Notes: generated by a model not told the origin, from the letters alone. 64,000 nucleotides of DNA from Lachnospiraceae bacterium (GCA_024687125.1 JAILFA010000118.1:1-64000), one strand, 5' to 3'; positions 8,093-16,894 are shown, counted from the stretch's first letter. Program-made: numbers and translations.

Positions 8093-8101
8093 TGGTACAA
8101 T
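8093..8101 (+). promoter_or_regulatory. Extended -10 promoter of the PHP-TIR-channel operon
   Basis: TGGTACAAT is an extended -10 element. A TTGACG sits upstream at 8069-8074, but with a 21-bp spacer, so the promoter probably depends on the TGn extension. The start codon at 8125 is preceded by AAAGGAG (8112-8118). The following four genes have no gap above 21 bp, so this may be the promoter for the whole TIR-RyR group. Confidence 0.5.
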
Positions 8102-8124
8102 GGCTGTTGGTAAAGGAGTGAGCC

Positions 8125-8958
8125 ATGGGAATTCTTGCTGACCAGCATGTGCACAGCCATCATTCGGGGGATTCCCGGGAGCGGATGGAGGCGGTCGCCG
8201 GGCAGGCGATCGAACGGGGCCTGACTTCGCTCTGTTTTACTGAGCACGAGGACTACGATTACCCCGCTGTAGACGATCCGAGGATCACCGCGCAGACATT
8301 TCTGCTCGATCTTGAGGCATACCGGCAGGAGTATCTCAGGATCCGTGATCAGTTCTCGGACCGCATCACCCTGCATTTCGGCGTCGAGCTCGGTCTGCAG
8401 CCGCTCGCTTCGGTCATCTCGGAAAACTGCCGGTTCGTGCAGAACGCACCCTTTGATCTTGTGATCGCATCCACACACGTCGCGGGCCGCAGAGACCCCT
8501 ATTATCCGTCCTTTTACGAAGGCCGCACAGAGGAAGAGGCACTGCGTGAGATCTTTGCCGAGACGCTTGAAAACATCCGGCTCTTTGAAGATTTTGATGT
8601 CGTCGGACATCTGGACTATCCCATCCGGTATCTTCCCAGCGGCAGACAGAGGATCGATCTTTCGGCATCCCGTGAACTTCTGGATGAGATCTTCAGACTG
8701 CTCATCCGGCGGGAGCAGGGACTGGATCTGAATACGGAGCAGATCCGCCGGGGGTACGATGAGATGAATCCCTCGCGGGAGCTTCTGGCCCGCTATCATG
8801 AGCTCGGGGGCAGGATCATCACATTCGGATCGGACGCACATCAGGCCGAGCGTGTGGCGGGATTCTTTGACCGCGCGGAGCGGATCGCCCGGGAGGCGGG
8901 CTTTACCGAATACTGCGTCTATGAGAACAGAAAACCGGCGTTTATCGCTTTTTCCTGA
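8125..8958 (+). CDS. PHP-family phosphatase, histidinol-phosphatase (HisK/HisJ) type
   Basis: A 277-residue polymerase-and-histidinol-phosphatase domain protein. Metal-binding motifs are visible: DQHVHSHHSGDS at the N-terminus (H-x-H), TEHED near residue 40, a middle ASTHVAG near 117, DVVGHLDY near 160 and GSDAH near 233. The family includes HisK-type histidinol-phosphate phosphatase and related phosphoesterases. No other his gene is nearby, so the substrate is open. It starts the operon that continues into the TIR gene 21 bp downstream. Whether it belongs functionally to the TIR-channel system, for example by acting on a nucleotide or phosphate product, or is merely co-transcribed cannot be decided from sequence. 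Confidence 0.85.
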   Translation: MGILADQHVHSHHSGDSRERMEAVAGQAIERGLTSLCFTEHEDYDYPAVDDPRITAQTFLLDLEAYRQEYLRIRDQFSDRITLHFGVELGLQPLASVISENCRFVQNAPFDLVIASTHVAGRRDPYYPSFYEGRTEEEALREIFAETLENIRLFEDFDVVGHLDYPIRYLPSGRQRIDLSASRELLDEIFRLLIRREQGLDLNTEQIRRGYDEMNPSRELLARYHELGGRIITFGSDAHQAERVAGFFDRAERIAREAGFTEYCVYENRKPAFIAFS

Positions 8959-8979
8959 GGACAGATAAGAGGAACAGCT

Positions 8980-10737
8980 TTGGAAAAGAACAGAAAATAC
9001 GACATCTTCATTTCATACCGCCGCCAGGGGGGAGACAATGCCGCCAAGAGTATCCGTGACGCGCTGGACCACCGCGGGTACAGAGTGTTCTTTGATGTGG
9101 AGTCCCTCAGGTCGGGCAATTTCAACACCAAGCTCTTCGATGTGATCGATGAGTGCAGTGATTTTCTGCTGATCCTGTCCCCGGGCGGGATGGACCGCTG
9201 CGCCAATGAGGACGACTGGGTGCGTCAGGAGATCGAGCACGCGCTGGAAAAGGGCAAGAATATCATCCCGATCATGCTGCGCGGCTTTGAATTTCCGCCG
9301 GAGCTCCCGCCTTCCCTGGAGCCGGTGCGTTTCCGGAACGGCCTGGAGGCAAACACGCAGTTTTTTGATGCCTTCATCGACCGTCTCTGCGAATTCCTGA
9401 AGGCGAAACGCCGGCTGACCACCAGGAAGATCGCGCTGATCGCCGCCGCTGCGGCTTTGTGCTGCGCACTGCTGGCGGTCGGGATCTTTTTCATGACGCG
9501 CTCCGGCGGGGGCAAAGCGGGGGCAGATGAGGATAAAAAGACCGAGGCCGTGGATGACACGGAGGAGGAAGCACAGCCGGAAAGGACCGAGCCGTATCCT
9601 TCCGAGCGCGCGGAGGTCAATCTGACCAATGAAGTCCTCTATTTCATGCAGATGAATCTGGGGCAGATGAACACGATGGTCGGTGCCGCCAGAGACGCGA
9701 TGGCTGCGGGCAGACGCTATCTTTCTGCAGGCAGCTCCGATTACCAGACGGTCGTGGATGTTTTCAGCTACGCGCGGATCAGCCTGACCATGAAAAAGCA
9801 GTATCCGATGACAGAGGCGATGCGGGTGGATCTCGCGGATTCCCCGTTCTCCGTCGCGGATCTCACGGCGTTTTATGACGATCTCGGCGCGTTTTCCAGT
9901 GACTGGCAGACCAACCTCGATTTCTTCGAGCAGGTGCTGCACGCGGATATCTTTGCCGTGATGCCGATCGAGGACAAGCTGACGCTGTTCGAATGCTACG
10001 AGGAATACCTGGACGCCTATGTCGATGCCATCTGCTGCGGGGTCAACGATATGCTGCTCCCGATCACGCAGGAGAGTGCGATCGAAGACTTTTTATACAG
10101 GTTCCTGCCTGCCTGTGAGAATCTGCCGCTGCGGGCATCCGGCTGGATCAAAGATCAAAAACAGCTCCAGGACCGAATGGATGAGGACTTTAAAAAGATG
10201 GAGGATGTCCTGGTCAAGATCTCGATGCTGACCGGAAACTTCCGCAACGAGATGGCCAAGGTCGCGGACGATGATTTTTCCTCGTATTATCCCGAGGAGG
10301 GGGACGTATTTGAAATTCTCTGGATAAAATTGCAGCTTTTTGTAACAGTCGGACGATTTGAGGGTATAGAAAAGTGTATCGACGCGATCACAGAGACCGA
10401 TGAGGCAAAGCAGTATGACCTCGGACCCGCGCTGTACGCTTTTATGGACTACATGCGCTCCGGCGGGGGGGCATACGGTGTCATGATCCTGGCCCCCTAT
10501 GAGCCGGACGGGATCAACGAGGTCTACGAGGTCGGCGATGTCATCATCGCGGTCAACGGCCAGACCTGCAGGACACTTGAGGAGTACTCCGCGATCCGCG
10601 ATCCGATCACAGAGGGGGAGTATACCGTGACGGTGCTTCGGATGAACGGCGAGGGAAAGATGGAAAAGCAGGATCTGACGCTCGTAAACGGCATGCCCCG
10701 CGTGTATATGCAGTCGCTCTGTATGAGCCAGGAGTGA
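8980..10737 (+). CDS. TIR-transmembrane-PDZ protein with SARM1-like TIR domain
   Basis: A 585-residue protein. Residues 7-140 form a TIR domain close in pattern to SARM1: YDIFISYRRQGG, then VFFDVESLRSGNF, ILSPGGMDRC and DWVRQEIEHAL. The predicted catalytic glutamate of TIR NAD hydrolases is kept (Glu84 in WVRQE). A basic stretch (KAKRRLTTRK) precedes one membrane helix at 151-172. An acidic linker follows (about 180-205), so the rest should face outside. Residues ~205-490 are a mostly helical region of unknown family. Residues ~493-585 look like a PDZ domain (VYEVGDVIIAVNGQ, then a VTVLR strand). The start is TTG with AGAGGA (8967-8972) upstream. Only 7 bp separate it from the channel gene. 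Likely a membrane sensor that controls NAD cleavage; activity is inferred. Confidence 0.85.
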   Translation: MEKNRKYDIFISYRRQGGDNAAKSIRDALDHRGYRVFFDVESLRSGNFNTKLFDVIDECSDFLLILSPGGMDRCANEDDWVRQEIEHALEKGKNIIPIMLRGFEFPPELPPSLEPVRFRNGLEANTQFFDAFIDRLCEFLKAKRRLTTRKIALIAAAAALCCALLAVGIFFMTRSGGGKAGADEDKKTEAVDDTEEEAQPERTEPYPSERAEVNLTNEVLYFMQMNLGQMNTMVGAARDAMAAGRRYLSAGSSDYQTVVDVFSYARISLTMKKQYPMTEAMRVDLADSPFSVADLTAFYDDLGAFSSDWQTNLDFFEQVLHADIFAVMPIEDKLTLFECYEEYLDAYVDAICCGVNDMLLPITQESAIEDFLYRFLPACENLPLRASGWIKDQKQLQDRMDEDFKKMEDVLVKISMLTGNFRNEMAKVADDDFSSYYPEEGDVFEILWIKLQLFVTVGRFEGIEKCIDAITETDEAKQYDLGPALYAFMDYMRSGGGAYGVMILAPYEPDGINEVYEVGDVIIAVNGQTCRTLEEYSAIRDPITEGEYTVTVLRMNGEGKMEKQDLTLVNGMPRVYMQSLCMSQE

Positions 10738-10744
10738 GGAAACG

Positions 10745-12352
10745 ATGAAAAAGAGATCTGCGGTACGGATCATCCTTTTATTATTGCTGTTTTATGTGCT
10801 GCTGCTTCCGATACTGATCATTTCCGAGAGGACGTTCGGTAACGGCGAGGGGATCACAGATCTGAACAGCGCGCTGTGGTATCTGGCCGCCACCCTGACC
10901 ACCGTGGGCTACGGTGATGTGGCGCCCGTGACTGCGCCGGGAAGGATTGTCGGCGTGGTCCTGATGCTCTCCAGCGCTGGGCTTTTTCTGTATTTTCTGG
11001 GTCTGGTATTCTCTGTCTTCTTCGGGCGTCTTCTCCCCAGAACAAGGCTCAGGGCATTCGCCGGAAAATCCTGGTATGTGTTAGCTGCCTGCAGCGCCGG
11101 TGATGTTCAGCTCGCGGAAAGCCTCGCGGGCGAGGACAGGGAAGGCGTGTTTGTCTTCCTGGACGCGCGCGGAGACAGGAAAAACCTGACGCTGGGCTTT
11201 CCGCCGAGACATGTGATCACAGATATGACGCTGGAGGAGGTTCTTTTGATTCATCGGGGGAACGCTCCTGTCCATGTCTTCTTTCTCGGGGAAAACGGGC
11301 GGTCGGGATATGCGCTGGCACAGGATCTTGCCGCGGATCCGCGGTTTGAGCAGGTGCAGTTCTGCTGCGAGACGGACCGTGCGCCGGACCATGTGCCGGG
11401 ACATCTCATCCTGTTTGACCGCATGGACGCCGCCGCGCGCAGCTACTGGATGGATCATCCCGCAGGCGGCTCCGAGAAGCTGTATCTGATCGCCGGGGAC
11501 GGCAGGATGGCGGAACGCCTTCTGGAGAGAGGACTTCTCATGAATGTTCTTCCTCCGGAGTATTCGATCACCTATCGGGGGTTCGGGGACTGGGGGCACT
11601 TCCTCAGGAACCATCCGCAGCTGGGGCAGGCGGTCAGTCTGTGTACGCCGAACGGTGAGAGCACCGGGAAACGGCGCGGAGGCGATACTGTCATTTTCTC
11701 GGAGGCTCCCTGGGATGCCGATCACGAGCTGCTGGCACGGGCCGACAGGATCATCCTGTGCGCTGATGATGAAGCGCTGAACGCCGAACGGATGACAGAG
11801 CTTCTCAGGTATCACGCGTTCACGGGCGAGGTGCATGTCTACGGCCGGGTGTCCGGCGAGAGAGCATGCGGCTTCGGCGACGCGGCCATGGTGCTGACCG
11901 GGGAGAATGTCATGCACAGCGCGCTGAACCGTGCCGCACGCAGAATGAATGATTTCTACAGACGCAAGAACAGCGGCGGTTCGAGTTCCTGGGAGGAAAT
12001 GTCCGAGTTTCACCGGCAGTCCAATATCGCGGCGGCGGATCATCTGCTGACCAAGGTGCGCCTGCTTCTGGGAGAAGATGTCCGTGCACTCTCCGCGGAG
12101 GTGTGCTCCCGTGCTTACGCCGCTTTCTGCTCGACCTCTTCCGCGGAACGGGAAAAGTGGGAATGGCTGGAACATGAGCGCTGGATGCGCTTCCACTGGA
12201 TGTTCAACTGGAAATACTCGCCGGAGCGCAACAACGCGATGCGGCTCCACGACCGGCTGGTCCCCTTTGAGGAATTGAACGCGGAGGAGAAAAAGCTGGA
12301 CGACTCGGCATATGAACTGCTCGGCGAATTCGGGGAGGAGGGCGGCTTATGA
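10745..12352 (+). CDS. Two-span potassium-type channel with Rossmann-like and RyR-like domains
   Basis: A 535-residue protein. TM1 is at 8-26, the pore region at 42-58 carries the selectivity filter TVGYGD (53-58), and TM2 is at 67-94: the KcsA/Ion_trans_2 design. The cytoplasmic part has two Rossmann-like stretches (from 109, and LYLIAGDGRMAERLLERG at 246-263). Residues ~474-528 match the RyR repeat: LEHERWMRFHWMFNWKYS, HDRLVPFEELNAEEKKLDD. RyR modules are known in prokaryotic channel and TrkA_N proteins as well as in animal ryanodine receptors. It lies 7 bp after the TIR-PDZ gene and overlaps the next gene by ATGA. A ligand-gated potassium channel is the likeliest reading. The ligand is unknown; an NAD-derived molecule from the TIR enzyme is a testable idea. 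Confidence 0.85.
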   Translation: MKKRSAVRIILLLLLFYVLLLPILIISERTFGNGEGITDLNSALWYLAATLTTVGYGDVAPVTAPGRIVGVVLMLSSAGLFLYFLGLVFSVFFGRLLPRTRLRAFAGKSWYVLAACSAGDVQLAESLAGEDREGVFVFLDARGDRKNLTLGFPPRHVITDMTLEEVLLIHRGNAPVHVFFLGENGRSGYALAQDLAADPRFEQVQFCCETDRAPDHVPGHLILFDRMDAAARSYWMDHPAGGSEKLYLIAGDGRMAERLLERGLLMNVLPPEYSITYRGFGDWGHFLRNHPQLGQAVSLCTPNGESTGKRRGGDTVIFSEAPWDADHELLARADRIILCADDEALNAERMTELLRYHAFTGEVHVYGRVSGERACGFGDAAMVLTGENVMHSALNRAARRMNDFYRRKNSGGSSSWEEMSEFHRQSNIAAADHLLTKVRLLLGEDVRALSAEVCSRAYAAFCSTSSAEREKWEWLEHERWMRFHWMFNWKYSPERNNAMRLHDRLVPFEELNAEEKKLDDSAYELLGEFGEEGGL

Positions 12353-14196
12353 TCGCGGCAGCAGGTATCATGATGGCGGACGGTGCGGTGATCGCGCTGT
12401 CGGCGGCGATCTTTCTGGCGCTCATCCTGTATCTGACGCTGGATTCCGACAGCAGGGAGAGGCTGACGGGGGTCACCTTTTCCATCGCGGCTGTCGGCGG
12501 GATCGTGATCTACGGCTTCAGTTACGCCCGCTCCGTCGGCGGACCGATCGCTGTCCTGCGGACCGTGATCGATGTCGGCCGCATGTTTGTCGGCGTCAAC
12601 AATGTCACGGTATTCACCATGGCGGTCGGCGAGGATTCCCCGCTGCTCCTGCCTTTCTGGGTGATCCATTTTCTGGCCTATTATTCCATGGCCAGCGCGG
12701 CGATCCAGGTGCTCGGCAAGGGCGCGATCCGCAAGCTCAGGACGATGTTCCTGCGTATCCGGGATGTGGTGCTGATCTACGGCATCAATGAGAGCTCGAT
12801 CGCTTACGGGCGGCAGGTCGCCGCGAACAGGCATGTGTCTGTCGTTTTTGTCGGTCTGGAGGAAAATGCGAGGGAGTCGGATATCCGGCAGGCGGGCGGC
12901 CTGCTGTTCGCGGACGATGTGGCCCTGCTTCCCGGGAAGAAACTGCTGAAACGCCTTGCCGTCCGCAGGGGTCACAGCAAGCTCACGCTCTGTGCGATCT
13001 CCGATGATGCGGATGCCAACCTGTCCTATGCGCTGAAGCTCATGCAGGGGCTTTCGGAGGCTCAGATCCGGCCCGAGCAGACATCGCTCATCCTGCTGGG
13101 GGGTGAAGAGGGCGACGGCGAGCGCCTGCAGGCATACGGCGACAGGTACGGCTACGGGATGGTCAAGATCTTTGACAAGGCGGAGCTGACCGCCAGACTC
13201 CTGATGCAGAAGTACCCGATCTGCCAGTCGATCCGCTTTGACGAAAACGGGAGAGCAACGGAGGATGTGCGGGTGCTGCAGATCGGTTTCGGCCGCACGG
13301 GTCAGGAGGTTCTTAGAAAGATCGTGGCCGGCGGGCAGTTCGCAGGCAGCAGGTTCCATGTACATGTTTTTGATCCCGGTTTTTCGGAGATCGACGGCTT
13401 TTTCCGCCTGCGGTACGCCTCGATGCTGGAGGCCTATGATATCAGTTTTGAGGCTTACGGCGGGAGGAGCCGCCAGGTCTGTGAATATCTGGCGAAGCAT
13501 GCGTCCGACCTGCGCTACATCGTGGTCGCGGTCGGAAATCCCAAGCTCGGCAGGGAGATCGCTTCGGGTGTTCTGGAGGTCCTCGCGGAGTGCGGAAGTG
13601 ACCTTCCGGTCTACCAGTGCATCGGCGACAGTGTCATCTGCCACCGTTCCCGCGAGGAATATGAGCATTTCAGCCTTCATGACGCGGATATCCTGTACGG
13701 CGGCAAAATGGACGATGTGGCCATGGAGATCAACCGGTACTATCATGGCTGTGAAGGAACGGCCGGGGAACTCTGGCTCTCCTGCGATTATTTCAGCCGC
13801 ATGAGCTGCCGGGCGAGCGCGGACTATCTGTCGGCGCTGTTCGCGAGACTGAAATCGCTTGGGATCGATCCGGACGCGCCTGCTGTCCGGGAGAATCTGG
13901 CGATCTCGGAGCACATGAGGTGGTGCGCCTTCCATTATGTAATGGGGTATTCGCTCATGCCGGACGGGGAGTGGCAGGAGCGCGCCGAACAGTACCGCAG
14001 GGAAAAGGCGGAAAAAGGAGAGAGCAGCGTCCGTATCTCCAAGGACGCGGCCGGACGGAAGCATGCCTGCCTCGTTCCCTGGGAGCAGCTGCCCGAGCTG
14101 TCCCGCGCGGAGAGTGAGGTGACCGGTGTGCAGACGGACTACTGTCAGATGGACCGGGACAATATCCGTGTGATCGCAGAGGTGCTCAGGGGATAA
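12349..14196 (+). CDS. Membrane protein with two TrkA-N-like Rossmann domains and RyR-like domain
   Basis: A 615-residue protein. Three hydrophobic segments (about 11-31, 41-60, 100-122) lack a potassium filter. A first Rossmann-like domain starts near 139 (VVLIYGINESSIAYG). A second has an intact dinucleotide motif GFGRTG at 313-318, followed by an acidic strand end VHVFDPG. The C-terminus (518-612) resembles the longer bacterial RyR form: ISEHMRWCAFHYVMGYS, KHACLVPWEQLPELSRAE, YCQMDRDNI. The gene starts inside the stop of the channel gene (ATGA), so the two products are probably made in fixed ratio. It reads as a partner or regulatory subunit of the channel, or a non-conducting sensor. The contrast between this protein (intact GxGxxG, no filter) and its neighbour (filter, poor GxGxxG) suggests a heteromeric assembly. 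Confidence 0.8.
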   Translation: MIAAAGIMMADGAVIALSAAIFLALILYLTLDSDSRERLTGVTFSIAAVGGIVIYGFSYARSVGGPIAVLRTVIDVGRMFVGVNNVTVFTMAVGEDSPLLLPFWVIHFLAYYSMASAAIQVLGKGAIRKLRTMFLRIRDVVLIYGINESSIAYGRQVAANRHVSVVFVGLEENARESDIRQAGGLLFADDVALLPGKKLLKRLAVRRGHSKLTLCAISDDADANLSYALKLMQGLSEAQIRPEQTSLILLGGEEGDGERLQAYGDRYGYGMVKIFDKAELTARLLMQKYPICQSIRFDENGRATEDVRVLQIGFGRTGQEVLRKIVAGGQFAGSRFHVHVFDPGFSEIDGFFRLRYASMLEAYDISFEAYGGRSRQVCEYLAKHASDLRYIVVAVGNPKLGREIASGVLEVLAECGSDLPVYQCIGDSVICHRSREEYEHFSLHDADILYGGKMDDVAMEINRYYHGCEGTAGELWLSCDYFSRMSCRASADYLSALFARLKSLGIDPDAPAVRENLAISEHMRWCAFHYVMGYSLMPDGEWQERAEQYRREKAEKGESSVRISKDAAGRKHACLVPWEQLPELSRAESEVTGVQTDYCQMDRDNIRVIAEVLRG

Positions 14197-14222
14197 TTCA
14201 TAATCTTTTCACTAATAACGTC

Positions 14223-14251
14223 TTGAAATTCGCGCTGCGATTCGTTAAAAT
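14223..14251 (+). promoter_or_regulatory. Sigma-A-type promoter of gap
   Basis: TTGAAA (14223-14228) and TAAAAT (14246-14251) are separated by exactly 17 bp. The predicted transcription start is near 14258, giving a leader of about 80 nt before the gap start codon at 14341. Confidence 0.8.
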
Positions 14252-14340
14252 ATCTGTTGCTGGTTTTCGCCGGGCTCTTACTTCAGACGCGGCGGGATCG
14301 CGGAACTTTTCACAGTATCTCAATTTCAGGAGGTAAGACC

Positions 14341-15378
14341 ATGGCAGTAAAAGTAGCAATTAACGGATTTGGACGTATCGGTCGTCTGGCGTTCCGTCAG
14401 ATGTTCGGCGCCGACGGTTATGAGATCGTCGCGATCAACGACCTGACGAGCCCCAAGATGCTTGCGCATCTGCTCAAGTATGACACCGCACAGGGCGGAT
14501 ATGCCGGCAAGTTCGGCGAGAATCTTCACACGGTTGACTTCGACGATGAAGCGAACACGATCACCGTTGACGGCAAGACCCTGAAGATCTACAAAGAGCC
14601 CGATGCAAACAACTGCCCTTGGGGACAGATCGGCGTGGATGTCGTTCTGGAGTGCTCCGGCTTCTATACCTCCAAGGAAAAGGCACAGGCGCACATCAAC
14701 GCCGGCGCCAAGAAGGTTGTCATCTCCGCTCCTGCGGGCAATGACCTTCCGACCATCGTATACAATGTCAACCACCAGACGCTGACCAAGGATGACAAGA
14801 TCATCTCCGCTGCGAGCTGCACCACGAACTGCCTGGCTCCGATGGCAAAGGCCCTCAACGACTTTGCTCCGATCCAGTCCGGTATCATGTGCACGATCCA
14901 CGCTTACACCGGCGATCAGATGATCCTCGACGGCCCTCAGCGCAAGGGCGATCTCCGCAGATCCCGCGCGGGCGCTGCGAACATCGTTCCCAACAGCACG
15001 GGCGCTGCCAAGGCGATCGGCCTGGTCATCCCTGAGCTCAACGGCAAGCTGATCGGCGCGGCACAGCGTGTTCCCACCCCGACCGGTTCCACCACGCTCC
15101 TGTTCGCGGTCATCGACAAGAAGGATGCGACCAAGGATGAGATCAATGCGGCGATGAAGGCTGCGGTTACCGAGTCCTTCGGCTACACCGAGGATCAGAT
15201 CGTTTCCTCCGATATCATCGGCATGCGCTACGGCTCCCTGTTCGATGCCACGCAGACCATGGTTTCCCCGATGGAAGACGGCAAGACCCTCGTCGAGGTC
15301 GTCTCCTGGTACGACAACGAGAACTCCTACACCAGCCAGATGGTCAGGACGATCAAGTACTTCGCAGAGCTCGGCTGA
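14341..15378 (+). CDS. gap: Glyceraldehyde-3-phosphate dehydrogenase, type I
   Basis: A 345-residue enzyme that oxidises glyceraldehyde-3-phosphate to 1,3-bisphosphoglycerate with NAD in glycolysis. The N-terminal Rossmann motif [15 protein letters not shown] and the catalytic SCTTNC (Cys160) are intact, and the length is normal for the family. The frame is open upstream to 14257, but the ATG at 14341 has a strong ribosome site (CAGGAGGTAAG) and gives the expected start [11 protein letters not shown]. It leads the gap-pgk-tpiA group, with a terminator-like hairpin before pgk that could make gap the most abundant product. Confidence 0.97.
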   Translation: MAVKVAINGFGRIGRLAFRQMFGADGYEIVAINDLTSPKMLAHLLKYDTAQGGYAGKFGENLHTVDFDDEANTITVDGKTLKIYKEPDANNCPWGQIGVDVVLECSGFYTSKEKAQAHINAGAKKVVISAPAGNDLPTIVYNVNHQTLTKDDKIISAASCTTNCLAPMAKALNDFAPIQSGIMCTIHAYTGDQMILDGPQRKGDLRRSRAGAANIVPNSTGAAKAIGLVIPELNGKLIGAAQRVPTPTGSTTLLFAVIDKKDATKDEINAAMKAAVTESFGYTEDQIVSSDIIGMRYGSLFDATQTMVSPMEDGKTLVEVVSWYDNENSYTSQMVRTIKYFAELG

Positions 15379-15409
15379 TTCACAGCAAAGCGAAAGATAA
15401 GTGATCAGA

Positions 15410-15440
15410 AAGGCTCGGCTCGATTGAGCCGGGCCTTTTA
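15410..15440 (+). terminator. Intrinsic terminator/attenuator between gap and pgk
   Basis: A 12-bp stem AAGGCTCGGCTC / GAGCCGGGCCTT with a GATT loop and one G-U pair, followed by a short T-run. Because pgk follows at 15467 without an obvious strong promoter, partial read-through is likely, with gap transcribed in excess. Confidence 0.75.
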
Positions 15441-15466
15441 TCATAACGATTAAGGAGGAAAACTTA

Positions 15467-16702
15467 ATGGCACTCAACAAGAAAACAGTAGACGATCTCT
15501 CTGTTCAGGGCAAGCGCGTCCTGGTACGCTGCGACTTCAACGTCCCGTTAAAGAACGGTGAGATCACCGACGAGACCCGTATCGTCGCGGCTCTTCCCAC
15601 GATCAACAAGCTGATCTCCGGCGGCGCCAAGGTCATCCTTTGCTCCCACCTGGGCAAAGTAAAGAACGGCCCCAACGAAGGCGAGAGCCTTGCTCCCGTC
15701 GCAAAGCGTCTCTCCGAGAAGCTCGGCAAGGAAGTGAACTTTGTCGCTGACTACAATGTCACCGGCGAGGCCGCGACAGCCGCTGTGAACGCGATGAAGG
15801 AGGGCGATGTCGTCCTGCTGCAGAACACACGCTTCCGCGGCAAGGAGGAGACCAAGCCCACCGAGGCCGGCGAAGCCTTCGCCAAGGAACTGGCGGATCT
15901 CGCGGACGATTATGTATGTGACGCGTTCGGTTCCTCTCACCGCGCACACGCTTCCGTCTCCGTTGTCACGAAGTACATCAAGGAAAAGGGCGGCAGCAAC
16001 GCGGTCGGTTATCTCATGCAGAAGGAGATCGATTTCCTCGGCAACGCGGTCGAGAATCCGGTCCGTCCGTTCGTTGCGATCCTCGGCGGTGCCAAGGTCG
16101 CTGACAAGCTCAACGTCATCAACAACCTGCTCGAGAAGTGCGACACCCTGATCATCGGCGGCGGCATGGCCTTCACCTTCCTCAAGGCGCAGGGCTGCGA
16201 GATCGGCAAGTCTCTGGTCGATGACGAGAAGCTCGACTACTGCAAGGAGATGATCGCGAAGGCGGAGAAGCTCGGCAAAAAGCTCCTGCTTCCCGTTGAC
16301 ACGGTTGTCGCGGACTCCTTCCCGGATCCGATCGACAATCCTTCGATCGCGGTCGCTACGGTTGATTCCGACAAGATCCCGGCCGACAAGGAAGGTCTGG
16401 ATATCGGCGACAAGACCCGTACACTGTACGCGGATGCCGTGAAGACCGCCAAGACGGTCGTCTGGAACGGACCGATGGGCGTATTTGAGAACCCCGTCCT
16501 CGCAGAGGGCACCAAGGCAGTCGCCAAGGCGCTTGCTGAGACCGAGGCCACCACGATCATCGGCGGCGGCGATTCCGCTGCTGCGGTCAACCAGCTCGGC
16601 TTCGCGGACAAGATGAGCCACATCTCCACCGGCGGCGGCGCTTCTCTCGAGTTCCTCGAGGGCAAGGAGCTCCCCGGGGTTTACGCTGCTGACAACCGTT
16701 GA
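15467..16702 (+). CDS. pgk: Phosphoglycerate kinase
   Basis: A 411-residue enzyme transferring phosphate from 1,3-bisphosphoglycerate to ADP. Family marks are the N-terminal [19 protein letters not shown] (substrate loop), SHLGK near 62, the nucleotide-binding [11 protein letters not shown], and the C-terminal GGGDSAAAV hinge motif. The length is about 15 residues above the common ~395. A strong ribosome site (AAGGAGG) lies just before the ATG. It is part of the glycolytic group with gap upstream and tpiA downstream. Confidence 0.97.
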   Translation: MALNKKTVDDLSVQGKRVLVRCDFNVPLKNGEITDETRIVAALPTINKLISGGAKVILCSHLGKVKNGPNEGESLAPVAKRLSEKLGKEVNFVADYNVTGEAATAAVNAMKEGDVVLLQNTRFRGKEETKPTEAGEAFAKELADLADDYVCDAFGSSHRAHASVSVVTKYIKEKGGSNAVGYLMQKEIDFLGNAVENPVRPFVAILGGAKVADKLNVINNLLEKCDTLIIGGGMAFTFLKAQGCEIGKSLVDDEKLDYCKEMIAKAEKLGKKLLLPVDTVVADSFPDPIDNPSIAVATVDSDKIPADKEGLDIGDKTRTLYADAVKTAKTVVWNGPMGVFENPVLAEGTKAVAKALAETEATTIIGGGDSAAAVNQLGFADKMSHISTGGGASLEFLEGKELPGVYAADNR

Positions 16703-16751
16703 CTATTATCATTTAGTGTGTAATTTGTTCAGGCCGGAGATGAGTTTCTGA

Positions 16752-16847
16752 CACTCCGCGGCTTAGCCGGACGCCGGTACCTGGTCGGCGTATTGTGACG
16801 ACCTGGTACCGCTGCGTTCGGGTCGGAGCGAGAGCGTCCGCGGAGTG
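16752..16847 (+). repeat. Long imperfect inverted repeat (structured RNA candidate) between pgk and tpiA
   Basis: Outer arms CACTCCGCGG (16752-16761) and CCGCGGAGTG (16838-16847) are perfectly complementary. Inner arms CGGTACCTGGTCG (16775-16787) and CGACCTGGTACCG (16799-16811) pair with one mismatch around an 11-nt loop. An additional ACGC/GCGT extension of the outer stem is possible. The element is G+C rich, has no T-run, and fills most of the 192-bp gap, so it is not a simple terminator. It could be an mRNA-processing or stabilising structure, or a mobile palindromic repeat. Confidence 0.6.
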
Positions 16848-16894
16848 GCAGGAGCACATCGCAGGCCGTACCAATTCAGAAAGGAAGGATACAT

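Noticed and set aside
12115-14064. Long open frame antisense to the second RyR gene
   Set aside because: It is the mirror of a high-G+C coding frame. The plus strand has clear domains, an ATGA overlap and ordered motifs; the antisense product has none.
10745-14196. Ordinary Trk potassium uptake genes
   Set aside because: The C-terminal RyR-like modules, the KcsA-type pore and the TIR neighbour do not fit TrkA/TrkH. There is no TrkH-type protein.
14257-14340. Upstream extension of gap
   Set aside because: The extra 28 codons contain the promoter leader and the ribosome site. GAPDH homology starts at the ATG at 14341.
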